Origin: Bacteroidales bacterium M2
Lineage (GTDB): Bacteria > Bacteroidota > Bacteroidia > Bacteroidales > Muribaculaceae
Direction: 5' to 3'
NCBI GenBank assembly: GCA_001689415.1
Contig: LUJM01000068.1
Location: forward strand, 1 to 28,666
DNA length: 28,666 bases
The position numbers were made by a program, and so were the translations under genes. Within the stretch, counting starts at the first letter, position 1, and each line of letters begins with the position of its first letter. This document shows positions 14,979-22,864 of the stretch, piece by piece. The notes under the pieces are model-generated. The model searched no databases. It was not told the origin of the DNA and worked only from the letters and a program-made list of their open reading frames with translations.

Positions 14979-15203
14979 TTATGAGATGCGGGTAACGTCG
15001 AAATTATTAGGGCCGATTTGACCGCCATTGATTTCCACGTTATACTTCAATCTGAACTGATTGATAACGTTTTCAAGAGTCTGGGTGCTTGCCCAGTTCA
15101 CATAAGGTTTGTCATGCGACACCTCCGCCCACATACCTGCTTCTATGCGTTTGCCCATTTTGTCGAGGAGCAAACGCTTAAGTGTCAGTCTGAAAAACGG
15201 CAT
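14979..15203 (-). CDS. Small DUF6140-like protein, copy 2
   Basis: The 74-residue protein begins MPFFRLTLKR and ends GPNNFDVTRIS. It is a paralogue of the upstream neighbour. Both match a small Bacteroidetes family that I recall as DUF6140 (starts MALFR-x-T-x-KR, central GM-x-AEV, end x-FDV-x-R/K). Function is unknown. Its start overlaps the previous stop by one base (TAATG), so the two are translationally coupled. It is the last gene of the minus-strand operon. Confidence 0.75.
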   Translation of the reverse strand: MPFFRLTLKRLLLDKMGKRIEAGMWAEVSHDKPYVNWASTQTLENVINQFRLKYNVEINGGQIGPNNFDVTRIS

Positions 15204-15424
15204 TACGATTTGGAGACGTCGAAGTTTGTCGTGGATACTTGTCCGGCATCAAGATCGATGCCATATTTGGCTTTTAGCTGGGCGGCTACTTCCAAGCGAT
15301 ATTTTGTATCGCCTATAGGGAAGTTGCTTCCGTTGTAAGTAACTTCAGCAGTCATGCCGGGCTCGGCGAATTTGCCTTGACGCACGCCGAATTTTCGTTT
15401 TACTGTTAATCTGAATAGAGCCAT
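15203..15424 (-). CDS. Small DUF6140-like protein, copy 1
   Basis: The 73-residue protein begins MALFRLTVKRKF, followed by EPGMTAEVTYNG and a C-terminal segment AKYGIDLDAGQVSTTNFDV. It resembles the DUF6140 family of Bacteroidetes. It probably folds as a small beta-rich domain with one helix. It lies 22 bp after the broken gene at 15447-16061 and one base into the next gene. No catalytic residues stand out. Confidence 0.75.
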   Translation of the reverse strand: MALFRLTVKRKFGVRQGKFAEPGMTAEVTYNGSNFPIGDTKYRLEVAAQLKAKYGIDLDAGQVSTTNFDVSKS

Positions 15425-15446
15425 GATTGTATTTGATTAATGATGA

Positions 15447-16061
15447 TTACTGTCGGTTACGTATTTCTTCCATCTGACGAATGTCTTCATCGACGAGTTC
15501 CATTATATCGTCGGCAGTCATTCGGTCGAGGAAAATGTATTCTTCGATTCTGTTGCGCCGATATAGATACATCATTGAGCGACCACAGAAATTATTGACT
15601 TCCTCTTCCATTTTTGACCGGTCGTATCGTACGCCCTTGTTTTCAATGTAAGCGCAAAGCTCGTCGATTTCTTTGTCGCAGTTGTCGATGATGTACTCGG
15701 CGAGTTCGTCAAGAGTTTCTTTCGGTCCCCAAAGGAAATTGCGGGGACGCAGATTGTCCTTGATTCGCGCGTTAATCAGTCGACGAGCCTCGGTCGCCAT
15801 TTCAATATCAGCCGGGTCGCGATAGACAGTCTTGAGTCTCTCAGCGCGTTCGTTCTCACGTGCTGCACGCTCCAGTCTTTCCTCTTCGAGATATTCGCTG
15901 TAAGTTTTTTGCCCGCTCGGTGTTCCAAAACCAGTGATTTCTGCCACCTGATCTTGGAAATACTGTTTCATTTTGCCTTCTCGCACAGAGTCGATAAGTT
16001 AGCCTACATCGGGATACTCCTTTTTGACCTGATCGAGAAGTTTCTTAAAAAATCCTGCCAT
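15447..16061 (-). pseudogene. Hypothetical charged protein with an in-frame stop at codon 21
   Basis: From the ATG at 16061 the frame reads MAGFFKKLLDQVKKEYPDVG, then TAA (15999-16001), then continues in the same frame with LIDSVREGKMKQYFQDQVAE to 15447, for a total of 204 sense codons. The promoter (-7 element at 16086-16093) suits this ATG, and both sides of the stop are compositionally alike, so a nonsense mutation is the simplest reading. A shorter 179-residue product could start at the GTG at 15986 or an ATG at 15971. The protein is acidic and helical, with a long Glu/Arg-rich segment. No family is recognised. It heads the operon containing the two DUF6140-like genes. Confidence 0.7.
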
Positions 16062-16085
16062 AACATATTAGAATTAATTAGGATG

Positions 16086-16124
16086 CAAAATTAAGTTTCA
16101 GGTGTCATAAAAATCAATCCATAT
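16086..16124 (-). promoter_or_regulatory. Operator-promoter P5, divergent, right half-site only
   Basis: On the minus strand ACACCT (16100-16105) is followed after 6 bp by TAATTTTG (16086-16093), the same geometry as the plus-strand copies. The left half-site position (16119-16124) matches poorly (3 of 6). Only 23 bp separate this window from operator P6 of the WYL gene, so one regulator could control both directions. Confidence 0.7.
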
Positions 16125-16147
16125 GATTTTTTTTCTAAAAATATTTA

Positions 16148-16187
16148 AGGTGTATCACTAAATAATACACCGTTATTTGTACCTTTG
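16148..16187 (+). promoter_or_regulatory. Operator-promoter P6 of the WYL regulator gene
   Basis: AGGTGT (16148-16153), 13 bp, then ACACCG (16167-16172), a right half with one change. Seven bases later comes TACCTTTG (16180-16187). The start codon at 16204 follows 16 bp later. The operator at its own promoter implies autoregulation. Confidence 0.83.
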
Positions 16188-16203
16188 CATCAAAACTAAT
16201 GAT

Positions 16204-17664
16204 ATGACTCAAATCGAAAAATACATCTGGCTGATTGGGAAATTGCAAACCTTCAGTGCTGGGTTGACGCTTCAAGAAATAAGCGATGCCTGGGAATTGA
16301 ATATGGAACTGAAAATGGGACGTGAACCTAGAGGAAACGGCGAAAAGATTGACCGTCAGGTTCTCGGCCGATGGCGAAAAGCCATCGTCGCTGGATTAGG
16401 TATTGATATCGATTGCCGACGAACAGGTGGAGGCAAATACATTTACTATATAAAGAATCCTGAGAAAATAAGTGGTAATAATGTTGAAAGCTGGGTCATC
16501 AACTCCCTTTCAATATTTAACATCCTGAGTGCTTATAAATCTCTGGATGATCGGATTATTAGCGATGCTGTACCTCGTGGAATCGAATACCTACAACCAG
16601 TTTTAGAGGCCATGTCGGCAGGCTTCGCTGTTACTTTCACAATCAAGAACTATACTGGTTCGCAATTTGAGATAGTTGCAGAGCCGTATGCGTTGCGTCA
16701 GCATAACAATCGCTGGTATGTCCTATGTAAAGTCAATAGTTTTGATGCATTGCAACTGTATGAACTCGAAAACATCTTGAAAGTTGAGCTCCTGAAAAAC
16801 AAGAAATTTAAACTGCCGCGCAAATTCAATGCCGATGAGTATTTCTCACGGTTCTTTGGCGTTACGATTAATGAAACCATAAAGCCGCGGCTCGTTACCG
16901 TCAGGGCGTGGGGAAAGGACGCGGAACAACTTCGAGCACTCCCTATTCATCCTTCTCAAGAAGAATTGCCAACAGAAGGAAACGAATATGCCGATTTCAG
17001 ATTTTTCGTTGCACCCACGCCTGATTTCATGAATTACCTGCTTGGACTTGGAAGCAATGTCGAGGTTTTGGAGCCGGAGCAATGCCGATTTGAAATGGAG
17101 CAGAAGGTCAAGGCTCTTGGCAATCGATATTTTGGCTGGCCATTTGAGGATGATTCATCCAAAGTCACCTTGAATGGCAACTTTGCCGCATTTGACATAA
17201 AATGTGCAAATTCCGAGTTCACCAGCATTTCCTCCATTGCTGTCGTGATTGTTCGCAATGGAGAAATCGTACGTAAATTCCACTCATACGTTCGGCCGGA
17301 ACCATTTGTATTCGATGATTGTGGAGATGATAGCATTAAAGAGGAAACAGTAAGCACAGCACCTTCATTTTCCGAAGTATGGGCGCAAATCAAAGAAGAT
17401 ATCGGCGAACTACCTCTTGTGTCTTTCATTGGCCTTGATGGTGAAATCCTGAAGGAAACGTTTGCTCATTATAACATGGGAAATACTGAACCGGAGCATA
17501 CATTTGTCAACATATCAGATGCAGCTCAGCCAATACTTGGCCAAGAAGTTCCCTGGATGACGCGCTCCTCCATCGCAGCTCTTTCCGGAATAGAAGTTAC
17601 CGACAAGCCCACCGAGACAAGTGGCGCAGAGTTTGTAGCCTATCTTGCATTACGATATCTATAA
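16204..17664 (+). CDS. WYL-domain transcription regulator with degenerate DEDDh exonuclease domain
   Basis: The protein has 486 residues. Residues 1-85 are an HTH-type DNA-binding region typical of WYL proteins (DRQVLGRWRKAI). Residues about 120-215 are the WYL ligand domain, with the motif as WYV (171-173) after a conserved EPYALRQHNNR. A WYL C-terminal extension follows to about 315. Residues 321-486 resemble a DEDDh 3'-5' exonuclease (FAAFDIKCAN, FHSYVRPEP, APSFSEVW), but D-x-E has become D331-I-K333 and the final H-x(4)-D is absent, so catalysis is unlikely. WYL regulators such as BrxR and CapW repress defence operons until a nucleic-acid or nucleotide signal appears. The operator upstream of this gene and of six other operons makes it the likely master regulator. 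The ATG at 16204 is preferred because an upstream TTG (16177) overlaps the promoter. Confidence 0.88.
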   Translation: MTQIEKYIWLIGKLQTFSAGLTLQEISDAWELNMELKMGREPRGNGEKIDRQVLGRWRKAIVAGLGIDIDCRRTGGGKYIYYIKNPEKISGNNVESWVINSLSIFNILSAYKSLDDRIISDAVPRGIEYLQPVLEAMSAGFAVTFTIKNYTGSQFEIVAEPYALRQHNNRWYVLCKVNSFDALQLYELENILKVELLKNKKFKLPRKFNADEYFSRFFGVTINETIKPRLVTVRAWGKDAEQLRALPIHPSQEELPTEGNEYADFRFFVAPTPDFMNYLLGLGSNVEVLEPEQCRFEMEQKVKALGNRYFGWPFEDDSSKVTLNGNFAAFDIKCANSEFTSISSIAVVIVRNGEIVRKFHSYVRPEPFVFDDCGDDSIKEETVSTAPSFSEVWAQIKEDIGELPLVSFIGLDGEILKETFAHYNMGNTEPEHTFVNISDAAQPILGQEVPWMTRSSIAALSGIEVTDKPTETSGAEFVAYLALRYL

Positions 17665-17702
17665 GAGCATTTTCCTTAAAATAATTTTTATATAAATCTT
17701 TG

Positions 17703-17736
17703 AAGCAGAGAGATCTGATGGATTTCTCTGCTTTTA
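17703..17736 (+). terminator. Intrinsic terminator after the WYL gene
   Basis: A 9-bp stem (AAGCAGAGA at 17703-17711 with TCTCTGCTT at 17725-17733) is followed by T-rich sequence. It lies immediately upstream of operator P7 and isolates the helicase operon. Confidence 0.75.
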
Positions 17737-17742
17737 GTTTTG

Positions 17743-17781
17743 AGGTGTATCACGAATAGGGACACCTCGATACTACTTTTG
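17743..17781 (+). promoter_or_regulatory. Operator-promoter P7 of the helicase operon
   Basis: GAGGTGT (17742-17748), 13 bp, ACACCTC (17762-17768): the best arms in the window (7 bp). Six bases after the core half-site comes TACTTTTG (17774-17781). It drives the four-gene operon that ends at 25776. Confidence 0.88.
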
Positions 17782-17811
17782 CCGTATTAAAACAAGGAAA
17801 CCAAGTTTTAT

Positions 17812-20800
17812 ATGGCAGAAATAAAAATAGATAGTAAAAAATATACCGGCACATCTAATGAGGTAATACGGTCGTTAGGCTCTATAATTCCGGAACAGTT
17901 GGCGGAGGAGACTAAACACGCGTATGCCAAATTAAGTGAAGCGCTTGGCTATGATGTTGCCGGGTTTGTAGCAAACCGCCTTAGATTGTCGCCCGAGGAA
18001 CTTGCTGTGGCGTTGGCCGCAGAGCAGGTCGACGGTGTTGCTCTGGCCATCTATAATATCGAGGCTCGTGGCCAATCAGTTATAATTGGTGACCAGACGG
18101 GAATCGGCAAAGGACGTCAGGCTGCTGCACTTATAAGATATGGTATGCTCGCCGGCTATTTGCCTATTTTTCTCACTGACAGATACACTTTATTCAGCGA
18201 CATGTATCGCGACTGCAAGGCTCTCGGCATTAAAGACGCACGCCCTCTGATACTGAACTTAAAAGCTTCTATTGTTGACTTTGACAAACCGGTAGAAGAT
18301 GATAATGCACCTTTGACAGATGAAATATGGTCTCCCGAAGAAGATGCCGACGAGGAAAAAATGATGGGATTATATACCCAACACTATGAGGAGGTATATA
18401 AGTCACCTAAAAAGGCAGAGTTGGAGATTATGTACGGGGATGGTGACTTACCCAACGAGCGATTTGAATATGTGATGCTATCATACTCTCAGCTTAAAGA
18501 CGCACGCAGAGACATGACCCGCCTCGATTTCCTCACATCGCTATGTGAGAAGCATCGTGTATTATTCATATTTGATGAGGCACACAAAAGCAGTAGTGTC
18601 TCAGCTGGCAAGATATCCATAATAACACAAGGCATTAATTCTATACTTACAACATGCCCGAGAACGCAATGTGTCTTTCTCTCGGCTACGTTTGCCAAGC
18701 GTCCCGAATGTCTCATCACCTTCATGCGTCAGACCGTTCTGAGTTCTTTGGCAACCAGCGAGACCTTGCAGCAGGCCTTTTCTAACGGCGGCGTGCAGAT
18801 GCAGGAATACGTGGCATCAAAACTGGCCAAAGAGGGACAGATGATTCGCCGCGAACATTCAGGCGAAGGTATTCCCGAGCCGGTCTACACTTATCTTGAT
18901 GATAAACTCGCTCTACATTCAGAGTTGTTTGACAAGGTTATGTATTGGTTCAGGGAACTCGTCAATCTTTCGGATATGGTCAAGGGATTCATGTCGACGG
19001 CATCAATGCTTGGAGCTGCTATTTTTCGGCCTTATCCAACGAGAGCTCAGCTGTTTTACGTGAATAAAATTCTGCTCCTTTCCCTGAAGGCGAGAGATGT
19101 GGCCGAAGCTGCCATACGTGAAGTTCAATCTGGGCGCAGCGTAGTCATTGGCATGAGCGATACACTTGAGTGTGTGCTACGTGACAGCATCGACCCCTTG
19201 ACCGGAGAATGCCCCAAAGGTGACTTTTCTACTATCTTGTTGCGACTTCTGGAAAAGACGGTCAGAAATCCGAAAAATCTGGCTATGACAATCTTCGATA
19301 TGGATTTCACCGATATCGGCGAATCAAATGAACTCATATCCCAACTGAAAGACATTTCTACTTATGCGGCGCAAATCAGAAGTGATATAGAGGATGATGT
19401 GTTCCACCTGCCTATGTCTCCAATCGATGTCATACGGCAATTGATTACACAGGAAAGTTTCACAGATAATAAAGGAGTGACTCGAAACATCCGTTTCGAA
19501 GAGTGCACCGGAAGATCTCGACAATTAGAGTATTTGTCTCCCGAAGGCGACGATGAGTTTGTCAATGTGTCAATTATCCCACGAAAGAAGCGCCATTCGA
19601 ACCACATCTACAATGATTTCCAGAACAATAAACTTGATGTAATTCTGATTAACGCCTGCGGAGCCATTGGCGCAAGTGCCCATGCAGTTGCCACGGTTGA
19701 GGTTGATGAAACTGATGTAAGGCAGCGTAAGATGCTTATAGTGCAGAACGATCTTGACGTGAATATAGACCTTCAAAAGCGAGGTCGAATCAACCGTACC
19801 GGTCAAATTGCGGAATTACCGCCGCTATATGAATACATTATAACAGCCATTCCTTCGGAGAAGCGTCTAAACATGATGCTCCGTGCCAAACTACGTTCTC
19901 TGAGCGCCAACACAACAGCAAATCAGGATCAAGACAAGCTTCAGGCCGACTTCATAGATATAACCAACAAGTATGGGAATCTCGTTACTAAAGAATTCAT
20001 AGAGGCGAATCAGGAACTTTCATTTGTTCTTGGTCTCAACAAGTCTACTACCGCAAGCCAATTGCTTGCACGCATATCCATGCTCAGCGTTGCCGCGCAA
20101 CAGGAGATTATCGAAGACGTCTTTGGGGCATACCAGAATATGGAACAGGAGCTTCGCCGCATCAACCAATGGGATCTCGAACGAGAATTCCGCGATTTTG
20201 AAGCAGAATTTGTGAAAGAAGAACTGTTTACAGCTCCTATTGATGATTCTGCTATGGGTGGAGCCTCTATGCTGACCACATTCCGGTGCCGTCACCGCAC
20301 GTATCCTTATGATGCCATGACTTTGCAGCAGTGCATAGATCAGGCAAGGACTGCATACGGAACTAAACTGGCAGAATCCGAAGATCTCAAAAAAGAGATA
20401 AGCAACTATTATCGCATTGAGAAAAAGAAAATTCGCGAAAATATCGATGCTCGAAAAGAAAAACTTTTCAATACTACCCTTAATGCGTTGTTGAAGTACG
20501 GCCTTGATGTAAATGTAGCCAAACAAATTATAACGTTAAGCCAGTTTCCTCCTGAGGATAAATTCGGTCACGAGATTCACAATTATGTCAAAGACAATCC
20601 ACAAGTATCAAGGATAAAACGTAAGCTTAAATCTTATCAGGTAGATTTCAACGACTTGGATTCTCGTGAAAAGAAAAGTCTCAAAGATTTGTCAGACCAA
20701 CGTAAAAGGCTTATGGCAGTAATCTCAAAAACTATTATTGGTCAGGGATATTGGAGTATCATGAACTTTCTGCCCGTAGAGGAACAGTATCAAAGGGTAA

Positions 20801-22212
20801 TGGCCGTGTTGAAGGAAGTCCGTTTTGACAGGAATCCCAATAAACGATTCCTGCCTGGTAAGGTACAGTTCGTGTTTGCTCTATCTGCTGTACATAAGGA
20901 GCTTGTGTTGAATCTGGTAAACAAAGGCTCACAGAATAACTACGATCGTCTGCTGGGAATTCTCTCTTCCATGCCATGGTCCTTTAATCATTCAACTTGG
21001 AACAATGAAATATCCCTTTACAACAACAGGATACTGGACAGGCAGATCATAACAGGCAACATATTGGGTGCATACGCTAATCCGCTAATACAAAAGATGA
21101 AGCCACACTTCATCACCTTCTCACTGTCTCCGAACGATAATAGCCAGGCAAAGATTGAACGAGGACTGCTCCTTCCTATGTCGGGCGAAAACGTTGAAAA
21201 ACTGATTTCAAATGTTACTCTGCCTCTCGGTTATGGATTGAAATATGCAACCGCCGTTAACTATGTGTACTCAATTTCCGGAATAGGATTGGATTTCTCA
21301 ATATTACCGGTAAGGGACTATTCGGATAAATGCAAAATAAAGTTCTACATAAGCGTGGTTGACAAAGACTCCCGCAAGTTTGAGTCGGATACCCGGTTTG
21401 ATGCAATTCGAGATCTCTTCAAAGGCAATCAAGTGACATCTGTTCACAACAATGGCAGCAGTGCATCAAAGCGACCGCTAATGCGGTATGCAACGGACTC
21501 TTTGTCGCATGACTCCCCTGAATTTGCTTCGATTATGACTCTACTGGCTTCGTTACGAGCCGTCATTCTGATTCCGAGAGACTATCTTACCGTTGGCGAA
21601 ATGAAAGATTTTGCCAATATTCGGATGACGGAAGATAATAGCGACTGGCCTCGCCTCGACTGGCGTAATTCTTCAGCTCAAACTCCTCCGAAACGTGAAC
21701 TACAGATAAGGATATCATCGCCCGAGGTCAATAACGATATTGTTTATGTCGATAACTATCCTCCATATATATTGCTTGGCAAACGAACGCTATCCTGCCA
21801 GGGGCATTCTCTAAAAGAAATCACAATGACTGAAACACTCCGATCTTTGTACTTAGAGTGGAACGATATCTCAAATGCTCCGGTTCAGACTCTGCCTGAC
21901 TTCGGTGTCGGCTTCCCACAAAAAATTATGGGAGATATTCATCGCATCTTAGTCAACTCAACCAAGGAATCCATTATACAATTCAGCAAACCTGTTTATG
22001 ATAAAATGAAGGAGATAACCGAGCGTTTTCAATTATCAACCATAGGTAAGACCATTGCAAAATACCGTGAGGATATGCTGTTTTGTTCTCCACCGAAAGA
22101 TGTTGCCGAAAAGTTCCTTGATGAGTGCCTATATGATTCGCGTCTTGCAACAATCAGGACAAGTCTTGAGAACTATATCAATGGTAAAACCGATATAATC
22201 CTTGACGTATGA
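17812..22212 (+). CDS. Strawberry-notch-like superfamily 2 helicase
   Basis: The protein has 1466 residues. Walker A is of the SBNO type, GDQTGIGKGR (93-102). The DEAH box is FIFDEAHKSSS (about 252-262), motif III is LSATF, and a C-terminal helicase motif is QKRGRINRTGQ (about 655-665), a variant of the SBNO GRxxRxxQ. The remaining 800 residues are helical and unassigned; they include a charged coiled coil (about 870-890) and a C-terminal domain that could be a specificity or partner module. In bacteria, SBNO helicases are known mostly from phages, plasmids and large polyvalent proteins. Helicase or translocase activity on nucleic acid is expected; the target is unknown. It is coupled by an ATGA overlap to the next gene. 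Confidence 0.88.
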   Translation: MAEIKIDSKKYTGTSNEVIRSLGSIIPEQLAEETKHAYAKLSEALGYDVAGFVANRLRLSPEELAVALAAEQVDGVALAIYNIEARGQSVIIGDQTGIGKGRQAAALIRYGMLAGYLPIFLTDRYTLFSDMYRDCKALGIKDARPLILNLKASIVDFDKPVEDDNAPLTDEIWSPEEDADEEKMMGLYTQHYEEVYKSPKKAELEIMYGDGDLPNERFEYVMLSYSQLKDARRDMTRLDFLTSLCEKHRVLFIFDEAHKSSSVSAGKISIITQGINSILTTCPRTQCVFLSATFAKRPECLITFMRQTVLSSLATSETLQQAFSNGGVQMQEYVASKLAKEGQMIRREHSGEGIPEPVYTYLDDKLALHSELFDKVMYWFRELVNLSDMVKGFMSTASMLGAAIFRPYPTRAQLFYVNKILLLSLKARDVAEAAIREVQSGRSVVIGMSDTLECVLRDSIDPLTGECPKGDFSTILLRLLEKTVRNPKNLAMTIFDMDFTDIGESNELISQLKDISTYAAQIRSDIEDDVFHLPMSPIDVIRQLITQESFTDNKGVTRNIRFEECTGRSRQLEYLSPEGDDEFVNVSIIPRKKRHSNHIYNDFQNNKLDVILINACGAIGASAHAVATVEVDETDVRQRKMLIVQNDLDVNIDLQKRGRINRTGQIAELPPLYEYIITAIPSEKRLNMMLRAKLRSLSANTTANQDQDKLQADFIDITNKYGNLVTKEFIEANQELSFVLGLNKSTTASQLLARISMLSVAAQQEIIEDVFGAYQNMEQELRRINQWDLEREFRDFEAEFVKEELFTAPIDDSAMGGASMLTTFRCRHRTYPYDAMTLQQCIDQARTAYGTKLAESEDLKKEISNYYRIEKKKIRENIDARKEKLFNTTLNALLKYGLDVNVAKQIITLSQFPPEDKFGHEIHNYVKDNPQVSRIKRKLKSYQVDFNDLDSREKKSLKDLSDQRKRLMAVISKTIIGQGYWSIMNFLPVEEQYQRVMAVLKEVRFDRNPNKRFLPGKVQFVFALSAVHKELVLNLVNKGSQNNYDRLLGILSSMPWSFNHSTWNNEISLYNNRILDRQIITGNILGAYANPLIQKMKPHFITFSLSPNDNSQAKIERGLLLPMSGENVEKLISNVTLPLGYGLKYATAVNYVYSISGIGLDFSILPVRDYSDKCKIKFYISVVDKDSRKFESDTRFDAIRDLFKGNQVTSVHNNGSSASKRPLMRYATDSLSHDSPEFASIMTLLASLRAVILIPRDYLTVGEMKDFANIRMTEDNSDWPRLDWRNSSAQTPPKRELQIRISSPEVNNDIVYVDNYPPYILLGKRTLSCQGHSLKEITMTETLRSLYLEWNDISNAPVQTLPDFGVGFPQKIMGDIHRILVNSTKESIIQFSKPVYDKMKEITERFQLSTIGKTIAKYREDMLFCSPPKDVAEKFLDECLYDSRLATIRTSLENYINGKTDIILDV

Positions 22213-22844
22213 GCTACATCGGCATCAATGGAGTCTCCAGACTTGACCCGGAGGGCAAGTTTGATATTAATAAGGCAGAGCAGATGGCTAAAGATGGCAA
22301 CGACCCGACTGTCATAAAAATTCAGACAGGTTGGGAACAAGGTATAGATGGCTTCTGGCGTTACGAGATTCAAGACCCTTTTATGGAGACCATTGCCATA
22401 GAAGATTACGTGAAACCTCGATTTGGTGAAGCCATAAATATCCGAATGATTTTGCATGACACTCGAATCTTAGCAGCTTATCCTGAATTTGAGAATCTGA
22501 CTTTATATGCCATGTACTCTCCCAGGAGAGGGGCGGCGGGCTATTACAACCCTTCTACTAATGGCATGGTTGTGGCCATGGGTAGGCCATGCGACGGTTT
22601 TGAACTTCAGATTGACGGCGTTCTGCTCCATGAGGTGCAACATCTGATTCAGGAAATCGAAGGGTTTGCAAAAGGTGGAGACCCAAAGACTTTGGGCAAA
22701 CGCACTTATGTGCGGATGGCTGGAGAAGTTGAGGCGCGCAATATATGTCATCGGCATTTTCTGACCGAAGAACAACGACGCAGAAAACTTCGCACTGATA
22801 CCCAGGATGTCCCGGACGAAAAACAAATCATAGCTTTCAAATAA
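22209..22844 (+). CDS. Putative zinc metalloprotein (HEXXH), LPD23-like
   Basis: The 211-residue protein has the sequence GVLLHEVQHLIQEIEGFAKGG (139-157), an H141-E142-x-x-H145 zinc-binding motif followed by a conserved EGFAKGG. GYYNPSTNGM lies upstream. This combination resembles the large polyvalent protein-associated domain I recall as LPD23, usually part of big phage or plasmid proteins; here it is free. No signal peptide is present, so it is cytoplasmic. It could be a protease effector or a helicase accessory, possibly activated on infection. The start overlaps the helicase stop by 4 bp (ATGA). The 20-bp gap to the next gene keeps it in one operon. Confidence 0.78.
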   Translation: MSYIGINGVSRLDPEGKFDINKAEQMAKDGNDPTVIKIQTGWEQGIDGFWRYEIQDPFMETIAIEDYVKPRFGEAINIRMILHDTRILAAYPEFENLTLYAMYSPRRGAAGYYNPSTNGMVVAMGRPCDGFELQIDGVLLHEVQHLIQEIEGFAKGGDPKTLGKRTYVRMAGEVEARNICHRHFLTEEQRRRKLRTDTQDVPDEKQIIAFK

Positions 22845-22864
22845 TTAAAATCGTAGATAATAAT

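Noticed and set aside
15018..15338. Plus-strand 106-codon frame across the DUF6140-like genes
   Set aside because: The minus-strand genes are mutual paralogues and resemble a known small family; the plus-strand frame is a shadow.
20020..20526. Minus-strand 168-codon frame inside the helicase gene
   Set aside because: It is antisense to the 1466-residue helicase and has Cys/Phe-rich composition typical of shadow frames.
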